Assembly (NCBI GenBank): GCA_029253585.1
Contig: JAQWZF010000019.1
Coordinates: forward strand, 1 to 59,465
Length of the DNA: 59,465 nucleotides
Direction of reading: 5' to 3'
From: Gammaproteobacteria bacterium
GTDB lineage: Bacteria > Pseudomonadota > Gammaproteobacteria > Pseudomonadales > Pseudohongiellaceae
In this document: in pieces, positions 7,897 through 15,158 of the stretch
How the letters are laid out: each line of letters starts with the position of its first letter
Position numbering within the stretch: position 1 is the first letter of the stretch
Made by a program: the position numbers and the translations under genes
The notes under the pieces: generated by a model
Seen by the model: the letters and a program-made list of their open reading frames with translations, nothing else
Told to the model about the DNA's origin: nothing
Database searches by the model: none

Positions 7897-8943
7897 TTAC
7901 TGCTGTTTTGCTGCTTCTCCCGCTTCCTGTCGACGTGCACCAGCAAGAATACCAGGCATCGCGTAATTACCTTCATGACAGGCATACTCATAGAGAGGGC
8001 CTTCTGTTTCGTGATAGCTCATCTCCGCAGTCCAGGGTTGGCTATAAAGATTGTCATCGTCTACGGTGAACTGATAGACGATTTCTGTATCTGAATAACG
8101 ACTGAAACGTTCGATAAACTTTCCTTCTGAAGAAATTGGAATGGAACTCTGTGACATCTGTAGCGGATTTATATTAACCGTTTCCACCACCAAGGTGTCG
8201 CCCTCATACCAGCCGCGCGAATCTCCAAACCAGGGTGAGTGAACTTCCGGACGGGTGTTGGCGCGAGCTTCTGCAGCAGATGCGAAAAGCGGTACGATAC
8301 GGGCATCGTGAGCCATCTCCACACTGATCATGAAGTAGTCGTCGGTCTGCACAAATTGATAGGTGCTGTTGTATAGCGTGCCCATCATGCCGGGGCCCGC
8401 TGTGTTACCGAACCCGATCAGGCAGCGTTCGGCTATGGGTATGGCTTCGGGCCCCGATGTGTCACCCACACCGGTAAGATAGCGCGCGCCGAAATTAGTG
8501 CGCGCTAATTCAATCTTCGGCGTTTCCAGCCGTGGTACCTGTCCATTGGGCGGGTCTATGATCAGCGACGTTCTGAATTCGCCTTTCACCAGCGCCAGGG
8601 TTGAGCCAGGATCGGTCCAGAAGAGGTTGTAGCCACGCAAGCCAAAGTCTTGGCCTCCGACCGGCGGTGCGCCCGTTTCCGGATCAATCTCAGGGCCGGA
8701 TTCGATGTTTTCTACCGAAATACCGGCAATACTCATGTTGGCTACCATCTGCTGAGCTACTTCGCCAGGTACGACGAGGCTCTCAACGCCCCGTGGGCGG
8801 GTAAGGCCGGTTCTGGAAGCATTCGTCCAGATTCCGCCTAGCTGTGGAATGTCCTGACTCTGAGCCGCACTGAATGGCGCGAGAAGAGGCAGAGTAATGC
8901 CCGCAATTACTGAGCGTAGGAATAGTTTGTTAAATTTTGACAT
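7897..8943 (-). CDS. Exported protein of unknown function (CHEGNY motif)
   Basis: A 348-residue protein with a Sec signal peptide (hydrophobic residues about 8-26, cleavage near SAAQSQ). The mature part begins with PQLGGIWTN and ends with YEYACHEGNYAMPGILAGAR, a motif I remember from many uncharacterised exported proteins of marine Proteobacteria and Acidobacteria. Between them are WYEGDTLVVETVNINP and ERFSRYSDTEIVYQFTVDD, which suggest a beta-rich, lipocalin-like fold. There are two cysteines (ERCLIGFG and ACHEG). No catalytic motif is evident. The ribosome-binding site GGGAG lies ten bases before the ATG. The gene is transcribed alone toward the terminator at 7837-7872. Confidence 0.65.
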   Translation of the reverse strand: MSKFNKLFLRSVIAGITLPLLAPFSAAQSQDIPQLGGIWTNASRTGLTRPRGVESLVVPGEVAQQMVANMSIAGISVENIESGPEIDPETGAPPVGGQDFGLRGYNLFWTDPGSTLALVKGEFRTSLIIDPPNGQVPRLETPKIELARTNFGARYLTGVGDTSGPEAIPIAERCLIGFGNTAGPGMMGTLYNSTYQFVQTDDYFMISVEMAHDARIVPLFASAAEARANTRPEVHSPWFGDSRGWYEGDTLVVETVNINPLQMSQSSIPISSEGKFIERFSRYSDTEIVYQFTVDDDNLYSQPWTAEMSYHETEGPLYEYACHEGNYAMPGILAGARRQEAGEAAKQQ

Positions 8944-9141
8944 CGTAGAGCTCCCAATTTCACTGCCAAGCGATGTGACAGTTTACAATTCTTTTCTGTA
9001 CCGGCCATGATAATGGAAATAGCAGCAGATTACGGTAAAAACAGCCATTTTTGTCGCATACAGGTCGGGCATTCATCGATTTCCGATGCTCTACTGATCT
9101 AGAACAAAGCTTACTTTCAGGCAGCATCAGGGACTGGAGGC

Positions 9142-9741
9142 TTACTGAGACTTTTCCCATATGAGCAACTGATTGTTGGCGGGCATGATATTGTCTTCGA
9201 GTAGATTCAAGCCGGCTTGAGACGCGAGCTGACTTATCCACTCAAAATCCCTAACCCCGCTTTGTGGGTCTCGGTCCTTCAGCCAGAGATCAAAGCCGGC
9301 ATTGCTTTCGGTAGTAAATTCACCGGCGTACTTGAAGGGCCCGTAGACTAAAAGCTTTCCCGCTCTTTCCAGACTCTTATCTACACCTTTGAAGAAGTTT
9401 CCGACAGAAGGGGCGGACATGATATGCAAACTATTTGCACTGAAGATTGCTGTCGCCTTATCAACCCGCCAGGGGAAGCTGTTCACATCTACTGTAATTG
9501 CCCTTGGCAGGTTCGGGAGTCTGCTAGTCTCTATGCGCAGGTTGAGGCTATCGACATTGCTCGGTATATCCGATGACTGCCAATGCAACTCGGGCATGTT
9601 TTGTGCGAAGTGGACGGCGTGTTGACCCGTGCCTCCAGCGAGCTCTAACACTCGCTCGTTCTCGCGCAGATGTCTTTTCAGTATCTCGAGAATGAAGTGT
9701 TTATTATTCTCGCTTGCCTGACTGAAGGGGAGGTCTTGCAT
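9142..9741 (-). CDS. SAM-dependent methyltransferase, DUF938 family
   Basis: A 199-residue protein matching the DUF938 family (PF06080). It begins with FSQASENNKHFILEILKRHL and has the SAM-binding motif I VLELAGGTGQHAVHFA. The acidic post-II residue is in SSDIPSN, and the motif IV-like segment is AIFSANSLHIMSAP. It ends with a short hydrophobic strand NNQLLIWEKS. Substrate and reaction are unknown for the family. The start is the ATG at 9741, only five bases after the stop of yaaA on the same strand, so the two are probably cotranscribed. Confidence 0.8.
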   Translation of the reverse strand: MQDLPFSQASENNKHFILEILKRHLRENERVLELAGGTGQHAVHFAQNMPELHWQSSDIPSNVDSLNLRIETSRLPNLPRAITVDVNSFPWRVDKATAIFSANSLHIMSAPSVGNFFKGVDKSLERAGKLLVYGPFKYAGEFTTESNAGFDLWLKDRDPQSGVRDFEWISQLASQAGLNLLEDNIMPANNQLLIWEKSQ

Positions 9742-9746
9742 TCAGG

Positions 9747-10520
9747 TTATTGCGCATCGCGCAGAAAAACTGGCTCAGACGCAGTCGATTCATCTTCGCT
9801 ATAGCGATAACCCTCGACATCAAACTCTCTGAGTTTTTTCGGATCCTTGATTCTATTTTTAATTATGTAAGCCGCCATATATCCACGGGCCTTCTTCGCA
9901 AAGAAGCTTACTATCTTGTACTTTCCATTAGAAAAATCTTTGAATACTGGCGAGATTATTTCAGCGTTAAGAGAGCTTGGTTTAATAGCATTGAAGTATT
10001 CTTTCGAGGCAAGATTAACCAATACCGGCTTCTTGTCTTGCTCGAATATTTCATTCAGATTGTCGGTGAGCCTATTACCCCAAAATTCGTAGAGGTTCTT
10101 GCCCTTTTTGTTCTGAAAACGAGAGCCCATCTCGAGTCTATAGGGCTGCATCAAGTCTAGCGGACGCAATAGCCCATAGAGCCCGGAGAGTATGCGCAGA
10201 TGGTTCTGTGCAAAGTTTAGATCGGCAGTTGAGAACTGCTCCGCCTCCAGGCCGATATAGACATCGCCCTTGAAGGCAAAGATTGCTTGTTTCGCGTTAT
10301 CAAGGTCGAAGGGCGTATGCCAATTTGCGAAACGCTGATGATTGAGCTCGCCCAGGCTGCTACTGATATGCATGAGCTCGGAGAAATCGTCGGGGCTCAA
10401 CTTCTGTAATTGACCTACAAGCTGTGTGGACTCTTGGAGATAATCCGGCTCGGTAAATTTTTTGCTGGGCGCTTTTGTTTCAAAATCGAGAGACTTGGCA
10501 GGCGATACAACGATTAACAT
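9747..10520 (-). CDS. yaaA: Peroxide stress protein YaaA (DUF328/UPF0246)
   Basis: A 257-residue cytosolic protein collinear with E. coli YaaA. It opens LIVVSPAKSLDFE, contains AFKGDVYIGLEA, LRILSGLYGLLRPLDLMQPYRLEMG and NLYEFWG, then LVNLASKEYFNA, and ends with FFAKKARGYMA. These are the family signatures. In E. coli YaaA limits intracellular iron and DNA damage during hydrogen peroxide stress and has been shown to bind DNA; the chemistry is unclear. Length is normal. It is immediately upstream of the DUF938 methyltransferase. Confidence 0.92.
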   Translation of the reverse strand: MLIVVSPAKSLDFETKAPSKKFTEPDYLQESTQLVGQLQKLSPDDFSELMHISSSLGELNHQRFANWHTPFDLDNAKQAIFAFKGDVYIGLEAEQFSTADLNFAQNHLRILSGLYGLLRPLDLMQPYRLEMGSRFQNKKGKNLYEFWGNRLTDNLNEIFEQDKKPVLVNLASKEYFNAIKPSSLNAEIISPVFKDFSNGKYKIVSFFAKKARGYMAAYIIKNRIKDPKKLREFDVEGYRYSEDESTASEPVFLRDAQ

Positions 10521-10570
10521 GGTTTGATTACTCTTGAATTGCGTGCTTATTCTAAGCAGAGACTAAGGGC

Positions 10571-11125
10571 TTATTCCTGATCTTCGAACTCCAACCACCA
10601 CTGTAGTGGCGTCGTTCCATCTTCTGGATCATAGACGTTTCCATAATACCAAACTGTGTCCGGATAATCTTTGCAGACGGCGCTAAGAAGTTCCTCGATG
10701 ACCTGAAATCCGATAGAAAAATGTATGCTGTAAACTAGGGCGCGTTCGGTTTGTCTATCCAGGCTACCCCCTAGCTTCTCTATCTTTGCTGTCAGGCTTT
10801 CTGCCAACACGTTGAGCTGATGCAGTCGAAAGACGCGAATAGATAGGTTACCGCTACGGCGCAGAAGTTCATACTCGGCTGCCGAAGGGTTGACGACCTT
10901 CAATTTATCTCCGGCTGCCAGGTTGCGCGTTAGCAGGGGGGAGCGCACTAGCCTCACTTCGTCTGCGGTGTCTTCAACCAGCTCAACTTCCAGACTCTCG
11001 AAGACCGGATCGCCTTCAGGGTTGATGCCAGCTAGAAATGGCAGTTCGAAAATTTCAGCAGAGTAGGGGTTATTCGGAGAACTCAATGGGCGTACCTTGG
11101 ATAGTCTTATGGATGAAAGGGGCAT
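10571..11125 (-). CDS. DUF4265-like protein of unknown function
   Basis: A 184-residue soluble acidic protein. The N-terminal half (SAEIFELPFLAGINPEGD, LLTRNLAAGDKLKV, YELLRRSGNLSIRVF) looks like the DUF4265 layout: two short beta segments followed by a conserved SGN-S-IRVF stretch. The C-terminal half (VIEELLSAVCKDYPDTVWYYGNVYDPEDGTTPLQWW) is probably a small alpha/beta module. No catalytic residues are recognisable. It lies 50 bases upstream of yaaA on the same strand and may be the first gene of a yaaA-DUF938 transcript. The family assignment is tentative. Confidence 0.5.
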   Translation of the reverse strand: MPLSSIRLSKVRPLSSPNNPYSAEIFELPFLAGINPEGDPVFESLEVELVEDTADEVRLVRSPLLTRNLAAGDKLKVVNPSAAEYELLRRSGNLSIRVFRLHQLNVLAESLTAKIEKLGGSLDRQTERALVYSIHFSIGFQVIEELLSAVCKDYPDTVWYYGNVYDPEDGTTPLQWWLEFEDQE

Positions 11126-11174
11126 TAATCGGTAAGCTGACCGGCATTAGTTTCAGCCACAGCTACGGACGACA

Positions 11175-11531
11175 ATGATAGAGCGACTACAGCGAATTGC
11201 CACTATTTTAGTGCGGTTTCGATTGCCGGTATTCGTCCTGGCGGGGTTTTCCTTCGCCATCATTGTCCTCAGCCTCCTCGATAACCCGTGGCTGGACGGG
11301 GATTCCCTCTTGATGCCCGCAATCCTCGGTCTTTGCTGGGCCCTGATGCTCTATAGCACCGGCGAGCTTTTTCAGAACGTGCCCGGTAAGGCGGCGGCGG
11401 AGGATGTATTTCGTCAGCAGGCAGCTGTGCGTGTGAGACGGATACTGCTATGGATTCTCGGCATATTGACGACTATTAGTGCTCTTGCTCTGCTCCTATT
11501 AAGCTATCAACTGCTACGAATTTGGCTGTGA
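11175..11531 (+). CDS. Small three-helix membrane protein, unknown
   Basis: A 118-residue protein with three predicted membrane helices (about residues 17-35, 44-60 and 90-114) and a basic, charged loop between helices 2 and 3 (AAEDVFRQQAAVRVRR). No family is recognised. It starts 49 bases from the divergent DUF4265-like gene and 120 bases before dctQ. Nothing in the sequence links it firmly to the transporter, although it is on the same strand. Confidence 0.5.
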   Translation: MIERLQRIATILVRFRLPVFVLAGFSFAIIVLSLLDNPWLDGDSLLMPAILGLCWALMLYSTGELFQNVPGKAAAEDVFRQQAAVRVRRILLWILGILTTISALALLLLSYQLLRIWL

Positions 11532-11628
11532 GCCTGAGCGTTAATGCAGGCCTATAAGCGAGTGTGGTATGCAATAATGAGCGGCCCGCACGGGGCGCTA
11601 TGATAATTGGCAGTAATAAGAATAACGG

Positions 11629-11640
11629 TGCGCTAGCGCA
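11629..11640. promoter_or_regulatory. Perfect 12-bp palindrome just before dctQ
   Basis: TGCGCTAGCGCA is self-complementary and ends 11 bases before the dctQ ATG, where a ribosome or regulator could bind. It could be an operator for the TRAP transporter genes or a small hairpin over the ribosome-binding site. No matching regulator gene lies next to it. Confidence 0.3.
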
Positions 11641-11651
11641 AAATTGACACT

Positions 11652-12155
11652 ATGGAAAAGTTTTCACTTCTCATCGACGGCTTGTCGACCAGGTTGGGCC
11701 AACTATTCTCCTGGCTAACTCTGGGCATGGTGATAACTATGGCTACCATCGTCGTCCTTCGCTATGTCTTTCAGATAGGATCCATCGCCCTGCAGGAGTC
11801 GGTAATCTATATCAATGCGCTCATCTTCACCTTTGGTGTGGGTTACACCCTTAAGGAAAAGGGCCATGTTCGGGTAGACATATTCTATAGCCGCTTAAGC
11901 CACAGGCAGCGAGCCTGGATTGATCTGTGTGGCACGCTGCTTCTGCTCGTTCCCTCTGCGGTCTTTATCATCTGGGTTAGTTGGGACTATGTGTCTATTT
12001 CCTGGCAGATACGCGAGGGCTCTGCTGAATCGAGTGGTCTACCCTATGTCTATCTTATCAAGTCAGCTATTTTGATCTTGCCTGGCTTGTTACTGCTACA
12101 GGGAATGTCCGAGATACTAAAGACCGTGAAAACCATCAGGCGTCGAGCCCCCTGA
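11652..12155 (+). CDS. dctQ: TRAP transporter small permease (DctQ)
   Basis: A 167-residue inner-membrane protein with four hydrophobic segments, the size and pattern of DctQ, the small membrane subunit of tripartite ATP-independent periplasmic transporters. Family signatures include RYVFQIGSIALQE, LIFTFGVGYTLKEKGHVRVD and LLLQGMSEILK. It forms the membrane part together with DctM. It overlaps dctM by one base (TGATG), indicating translational coupling. The binding protein gene dctP is not in this operon but nearby on the opposite strand. Confidence 0.88.
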   Translation: MEKFSLLIDGLSTRLGQLFSWLTLGMVITMATIVVLRYVFQIGSIALQESVIYINALIFTFGVGYTLKEKGHVRVDIFYSRLSHRQRAWIDLCGTLLLLVPSAVFIIWVSWDYVSISWQIREGSAESSGLPYVYLIKSAILILPGLLLLQGMSEILKTVKTIRRRAP

Positions 12156-13528
12156 TGCTAGAGCTTATACCCATACTCTTCTTTCTGGTCGTGTGCCTAG
12201 TGCTCATGGCGGGCTATCCTGTTGCCCTGTCTCTTACGGGAGTGTCACTGGCCTTCGCAGCGGCGGGATCGCTCGGTGGTGTATTCGATACGGCCTATAT
12301 CTCGCTTATTCCAAATCGAATCTATGGCCTGTTAGTAAATCAGAATCTTTTTGCTGTGCCCCTATTTGTGTTCATGGGTACGATGCTGGAACGCAGTCGC
12401 ATTGCCGAAGACCTGCTGAAGAACATGGCGATCGTCTTCTGCAAGTTTCCAGGGGGCCTTGGAATTTCAGTCATCCTTGTCGGGATGCTGCTGGCGGCGA
12501 GTACAGGCATCGTCGGAGCGACTGTGGTGACCATGGGCATTTTGTCGCTTCCGACCATGATGAAGGCGGGTTACAAGCCGTCTCTAGCCTGCGGAACCCT
12601 CTGTGCAACAGGAACTCTGGGTCAGATCATACCGCCATCTATCTGTCTGGTGCTGTTGGGAGAGGTGATCTCTAACGCCTACCAACAGTCGCAATTGAAT
12701 GCCGGAATCTTTGCTCCGGACTTCGTTTCTATCGGCGACCTGTTTGCCGGAGCGATCATACCGGGCCTGTTGCTGGTCATCGCCTACGCCAGCTATATGT
12801 TTGTTATCGCCTGGCTGAACCCTGCATCTGCACCGCCCATGCTAGCTGAAGAAATGGATGAAGGCACGAGTGTGTTTGGCGCACTACTCAAGGGCTTGTT
12901 TCCGCCGGTACTGCTGATGATAGCGGTGTTGGGTTCGATACTGCTTGGCATAGCTACCCCAACGGAGGCCGCAAGCGTCGGTGCAGTAGGTGCGATGATT
13001 CTCGCTCTCGTCAAGAGAGCGCTGAATGTGTCTGTATTGCAATCGGTAAGTATCGAGACTATGCGCGTTACATCGATGGTGTATCTGATCTTAGTGGGCG
13101 CAACCATTTTTTCGTCGGTATTTAGAGGCTTTGGTGGTGATGTACTGATAGAAGAGCTACTAACGAACCTGCCCGGGGGAGTGGTCTCGGCAACTCTGGT
13201 GGTGATGCTGTTGACCTTTATTCTGGGTTTTATTCTCGACTTTATCGAGATCACCTTTATGGTCGTGCCCTTAGTAGGCCCTATATTACTTGCTATGGGG
13301 CTAGATCCGATCTGGCTTGGTGTAATGATAGCGGTAAATCTGCAAACGTCTTTTCTGACGCCGCCCTTTGGCTTTTCCTTGTTCTATCTACGCAGCGTTG
13401 CCCCGGATGAAATTAAGACCAGTGAGATTTATCGAGGTGTCGCACCTTTTGTTATGATGCAACTTGCGCTGTTGCTATTGCTTGCGCTGCAGCCCGCCTT
13501 GGCTACCTGGTTGCCTTCGGTTCTTTAA
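12155..13528 (+). CDS. dctM: TRAP transporter large permease (DctM)
   Basis: A 457-residue protein with about twelve membrane helices, the large DctM subunit that couples solute uptake to the sodium gradient. Typical motifs include LFVFMGTMLERS, STGIVGATVVTMGILSLPTMMKAGY, TGTLGQIIPPSI, PTEAASVGAVGA and the C-terminal NLQTSFLTPPFGFSLFYLR. Length is slightly above the usual ~430, because of a longer loop around residues 180-200. Together with DctP of the TakP-like branch it probably imports an organic acid such as a 2-oxo acid. yciA follows 30 bases downstream. Confidence 0.92.
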   Translation: MLELIPILFFLVVCLVLMAGYPVALSLTGVSLAFAAAGSLGGVFDTAYISLIPNRIYGLLVNQNLFAVPLFVFMGTMLERSRIAEDLLKNMAIVFCKFPGGLGISVILVGMLLAASTGIVGATVVTMGILSLPTMMKAGYKPSLACGTLCATGTLGQIIPPSICLVLLGEVISNAYQQSQLNAGIFAPDFVSIGDLFAGAIIPGLLLVIAYASYMFVIAWLNPASAPPMLAEEMDEGTSVFGALLKGLFPPVLLMIAVLGSILLGIATPTEAASVGAVGAMILALVKRALNVSVLQSVSIETMRVTSMVYLILVGATIFSSVFRGFGGDVLIEELLTNLPGGVVSATLVVMLLTFILGFILDFIEITFMVVPLVGPILLAMGLDPIWLGVMIAVNLQTSFLTPPFGFSLFYLRSVAPDEIKTSEIYRGVAPFVMMQLALLLLLALQPALATWLPSVL

Positions 13529-13558
13529 CCCCATGGCAACTCTATAAAGGAAAGAATC

Positions 13559-13948
13559 ATGAGTAGTTCCGAATCCAACCCGGTAGGCGAATTAGCCTTA
13601 CAAACACTCGCCATGCCTAAAGACACGAATGCCAATAGCGATATATTCGGTGGCTGGTTGGTATCACAGATGGATCTTGCCGCGGGCATCGCGAGCAAGA
13701 AGGCAACACGGGGGCGTTCGGTAACTGTTGCCATACAGAACGTACACTTTATCAGCCCCGTTCAAGTTGGTGCGACGGTTAGCTGTTATACCGAAGTGGT
13801 TAAGAAGGGTAAGACGTCGGTACACATTAACGTAGAGGTTTGGAGTTCGGCGATTAGTATCGATGAACTGCCAAATAAAATGGCGCAAGGCCTCTTCGTC
13901 TTTGTGGCGATCGATGAGCAGGGCAAGCCCAGGCCTATTCCGAAATAG
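13559..13948 (+). CDS. yciA: Acyl-CoA thioesterase, YciA family
   Basis: A 129-residue single hot-dog-fold thioesterase that hydrolyses acyl-CoAs to free acid and CoA. The signatures are MPKDTNANSDIFGGWLVSQMD (the Asp in QMD is the catalytic acidic residue of this family), TVAIQNVHFISPVQVG and the NVEVW strand. The size matches E. coli YciA. It is on the same strand 30 bases after dctM, with AAAGGAAAG as ribosome-binding site, and is probably cotranscribed with the transporter, which would fit organic-acid metabolism. Confidence 0.88.
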   Translation: MSSSESNPVGELALQTLAMPKDTNANSDIFGGWLVSQMDLAAGIASKKATRGRSVTVAIQNVHFISPVQVGATVSCYTEVVKKGKTSVHINVEVWSSAISIDELPNKMAQGLFVFVAIDEQGKPRPIPK

Positions 13949-13983
13949 GGCCTAAGCATTCTCGTTGCGACTAGTTGTTCGGA

Positions 13984-15123
13984 CTAGTTGCTCGGTAGCT
14001 TGCGAGCCTCTACATAGGCATCTTCGGCTATGCTGTGATAGTTCTCTACGCCTGCCTGAAAACTCTTATACGATTCGTAGATGCGTCGGGTTACCTCGTC
14101 GGTTTCCGCGAGCTCAGCTACAACCTCATTCGAAATTGTTCGAAGCTCTATGAGTACTTCGTCGGGCAGCTTTCTTAATTCTACGCCGTGCTCCTCAGTT
14201 AAGACGCGCAGCGCTTCATTGTTCCTGGCTGTGAGCTCATCCATCAGGCGTTGGTTCATCACCTCGGTTCCCGCTTTTAGAATCTCCTGCAGATCCTCCG
14301 GAAGTGCCTCGAAGGCGGTCTTGTTGAAGATGGTTTCCAGCGTCGAGCCAGGCTCATGCCAGCCGGGATAGTAATAATAATCGGCAACGGTATGGTATCC
14401 CGCAGCCATATCGTTGAAGGGGCTTACAAATTCCGTCGCATCCAGTGCGCCGGTCTGCATGGCCGTGAAGACTTCGCTCACCTGCATGGTCACGGGTGTG
14501 CCGCCGGCGCGGCTGAATACTTCGCCACCCAAGCCGGGTATGCGCATCTTGAGTCCCTGCAGGTTTGCCAGGGAATTTATTTCCTTGTTAAACCAGCCGA
14601 ACATCTGTGTGCCGGAATTACCGCCACGCATTGGAATGAGGTTGAAGGGGGCATAGATCTCCTGCCATAACTCATTACCGCCGCCGAAGCTAAGCCACGC
14701 GTTCATTTCGGTGCCGGTCAGACCGAAGGGGATTGTGGAGAAGAAGGGAGTGCTGGGAATCTTGCCCTGCCAGTAATAGGCACCGCTGTGGCCTATCTCA
14801 GCCACGCCCTGTGAGACCGCATCAAAAACTTCGAGCCCGCCTACCAACTCGTTGGCACCGTATACGCGAATGCGCATGCGGCCATTGCTCATTTTCTCGA
14901 CTATATCGGCGAAGTGTTCGGGAGAGGTGCCAAGGGCAGGTAAATTCTTCGGCCAGGAGGTAATCAGCTTCCATTCGTAGACGGTCTGCTCTTGCTCAGC
15001 GAACGATCCCGCAGGATTGGCTGTGCCGGGCTGAGACTCTCCGCCACAGGCGGACAAGAGTGGAAACAGCGCTGCCAGAAAAAATTTCTTGGCTTTTATG
15101 TTTAATCGATACTTGCGAATCAT
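13984..15123 (-). CDS. dctP: TRAP transporter substrate-binding lipoprotein (DctP, TakP-like)
   Basis: A 379-residue periplasmic binding protein of the DctP family, made as a lipoprotein (lipobox LSAC, Cys26) instead of being freely secreted. Blocks include WPKNLPALGTSPEHFADIVE, ELVGGLEVFDAVSQG and the conserved Arg in LKMRIPGLGGEV that contacts the substrate carboxylate. GWHEPGSTLE is shared with the TakP / chloroaromatic-type binding proteins, so a 2-oxo acid or similar monocarboxylate is likely. The start is the ATG at 15123, preceded by AGGAA. A longer reading from 15201 would run into uvrD and spoil the signal peptide. The gene converges with dctQM-yciA. Confidence 0.88.
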   Translation of the reverse strand: MIRKYRLNIKAKKFFLAALFPLLSACGGESQPGTANPAGSFAEQEQTVYEWKLITSWPKNLPALGTSPEHFADIVEKMSNGRMRIRVYGANELVGGLEVFDAVSQGVAEIGHSGAYYWQGKIPSTPFFSTIPFGLTGTEMNAWLSFGGGNELWQEIYAPFNLIPMRGGNSGTQMFGWFNKEINSLANLQGLKMRIPGLGGEVFSRAGGTPVTMQVSEVFTAMQTGALDATEFVSPFNDMAAGYHTVADYYYYPGWHEPGSTLETIFNKTAFEALPEDLQEILKAGTEVMNQRLMDELTARNNEALRVLTEEHGVELRKLPDEVLIELRTISNEVVAELAETDEVTRRIYESYKSFQAGVENYHSIAEDAYVEARKLPSN

Positions 15124-15158
15124 CGTGTTTGTTCCTGTCAGCCGGCGCCGTGAATTGT

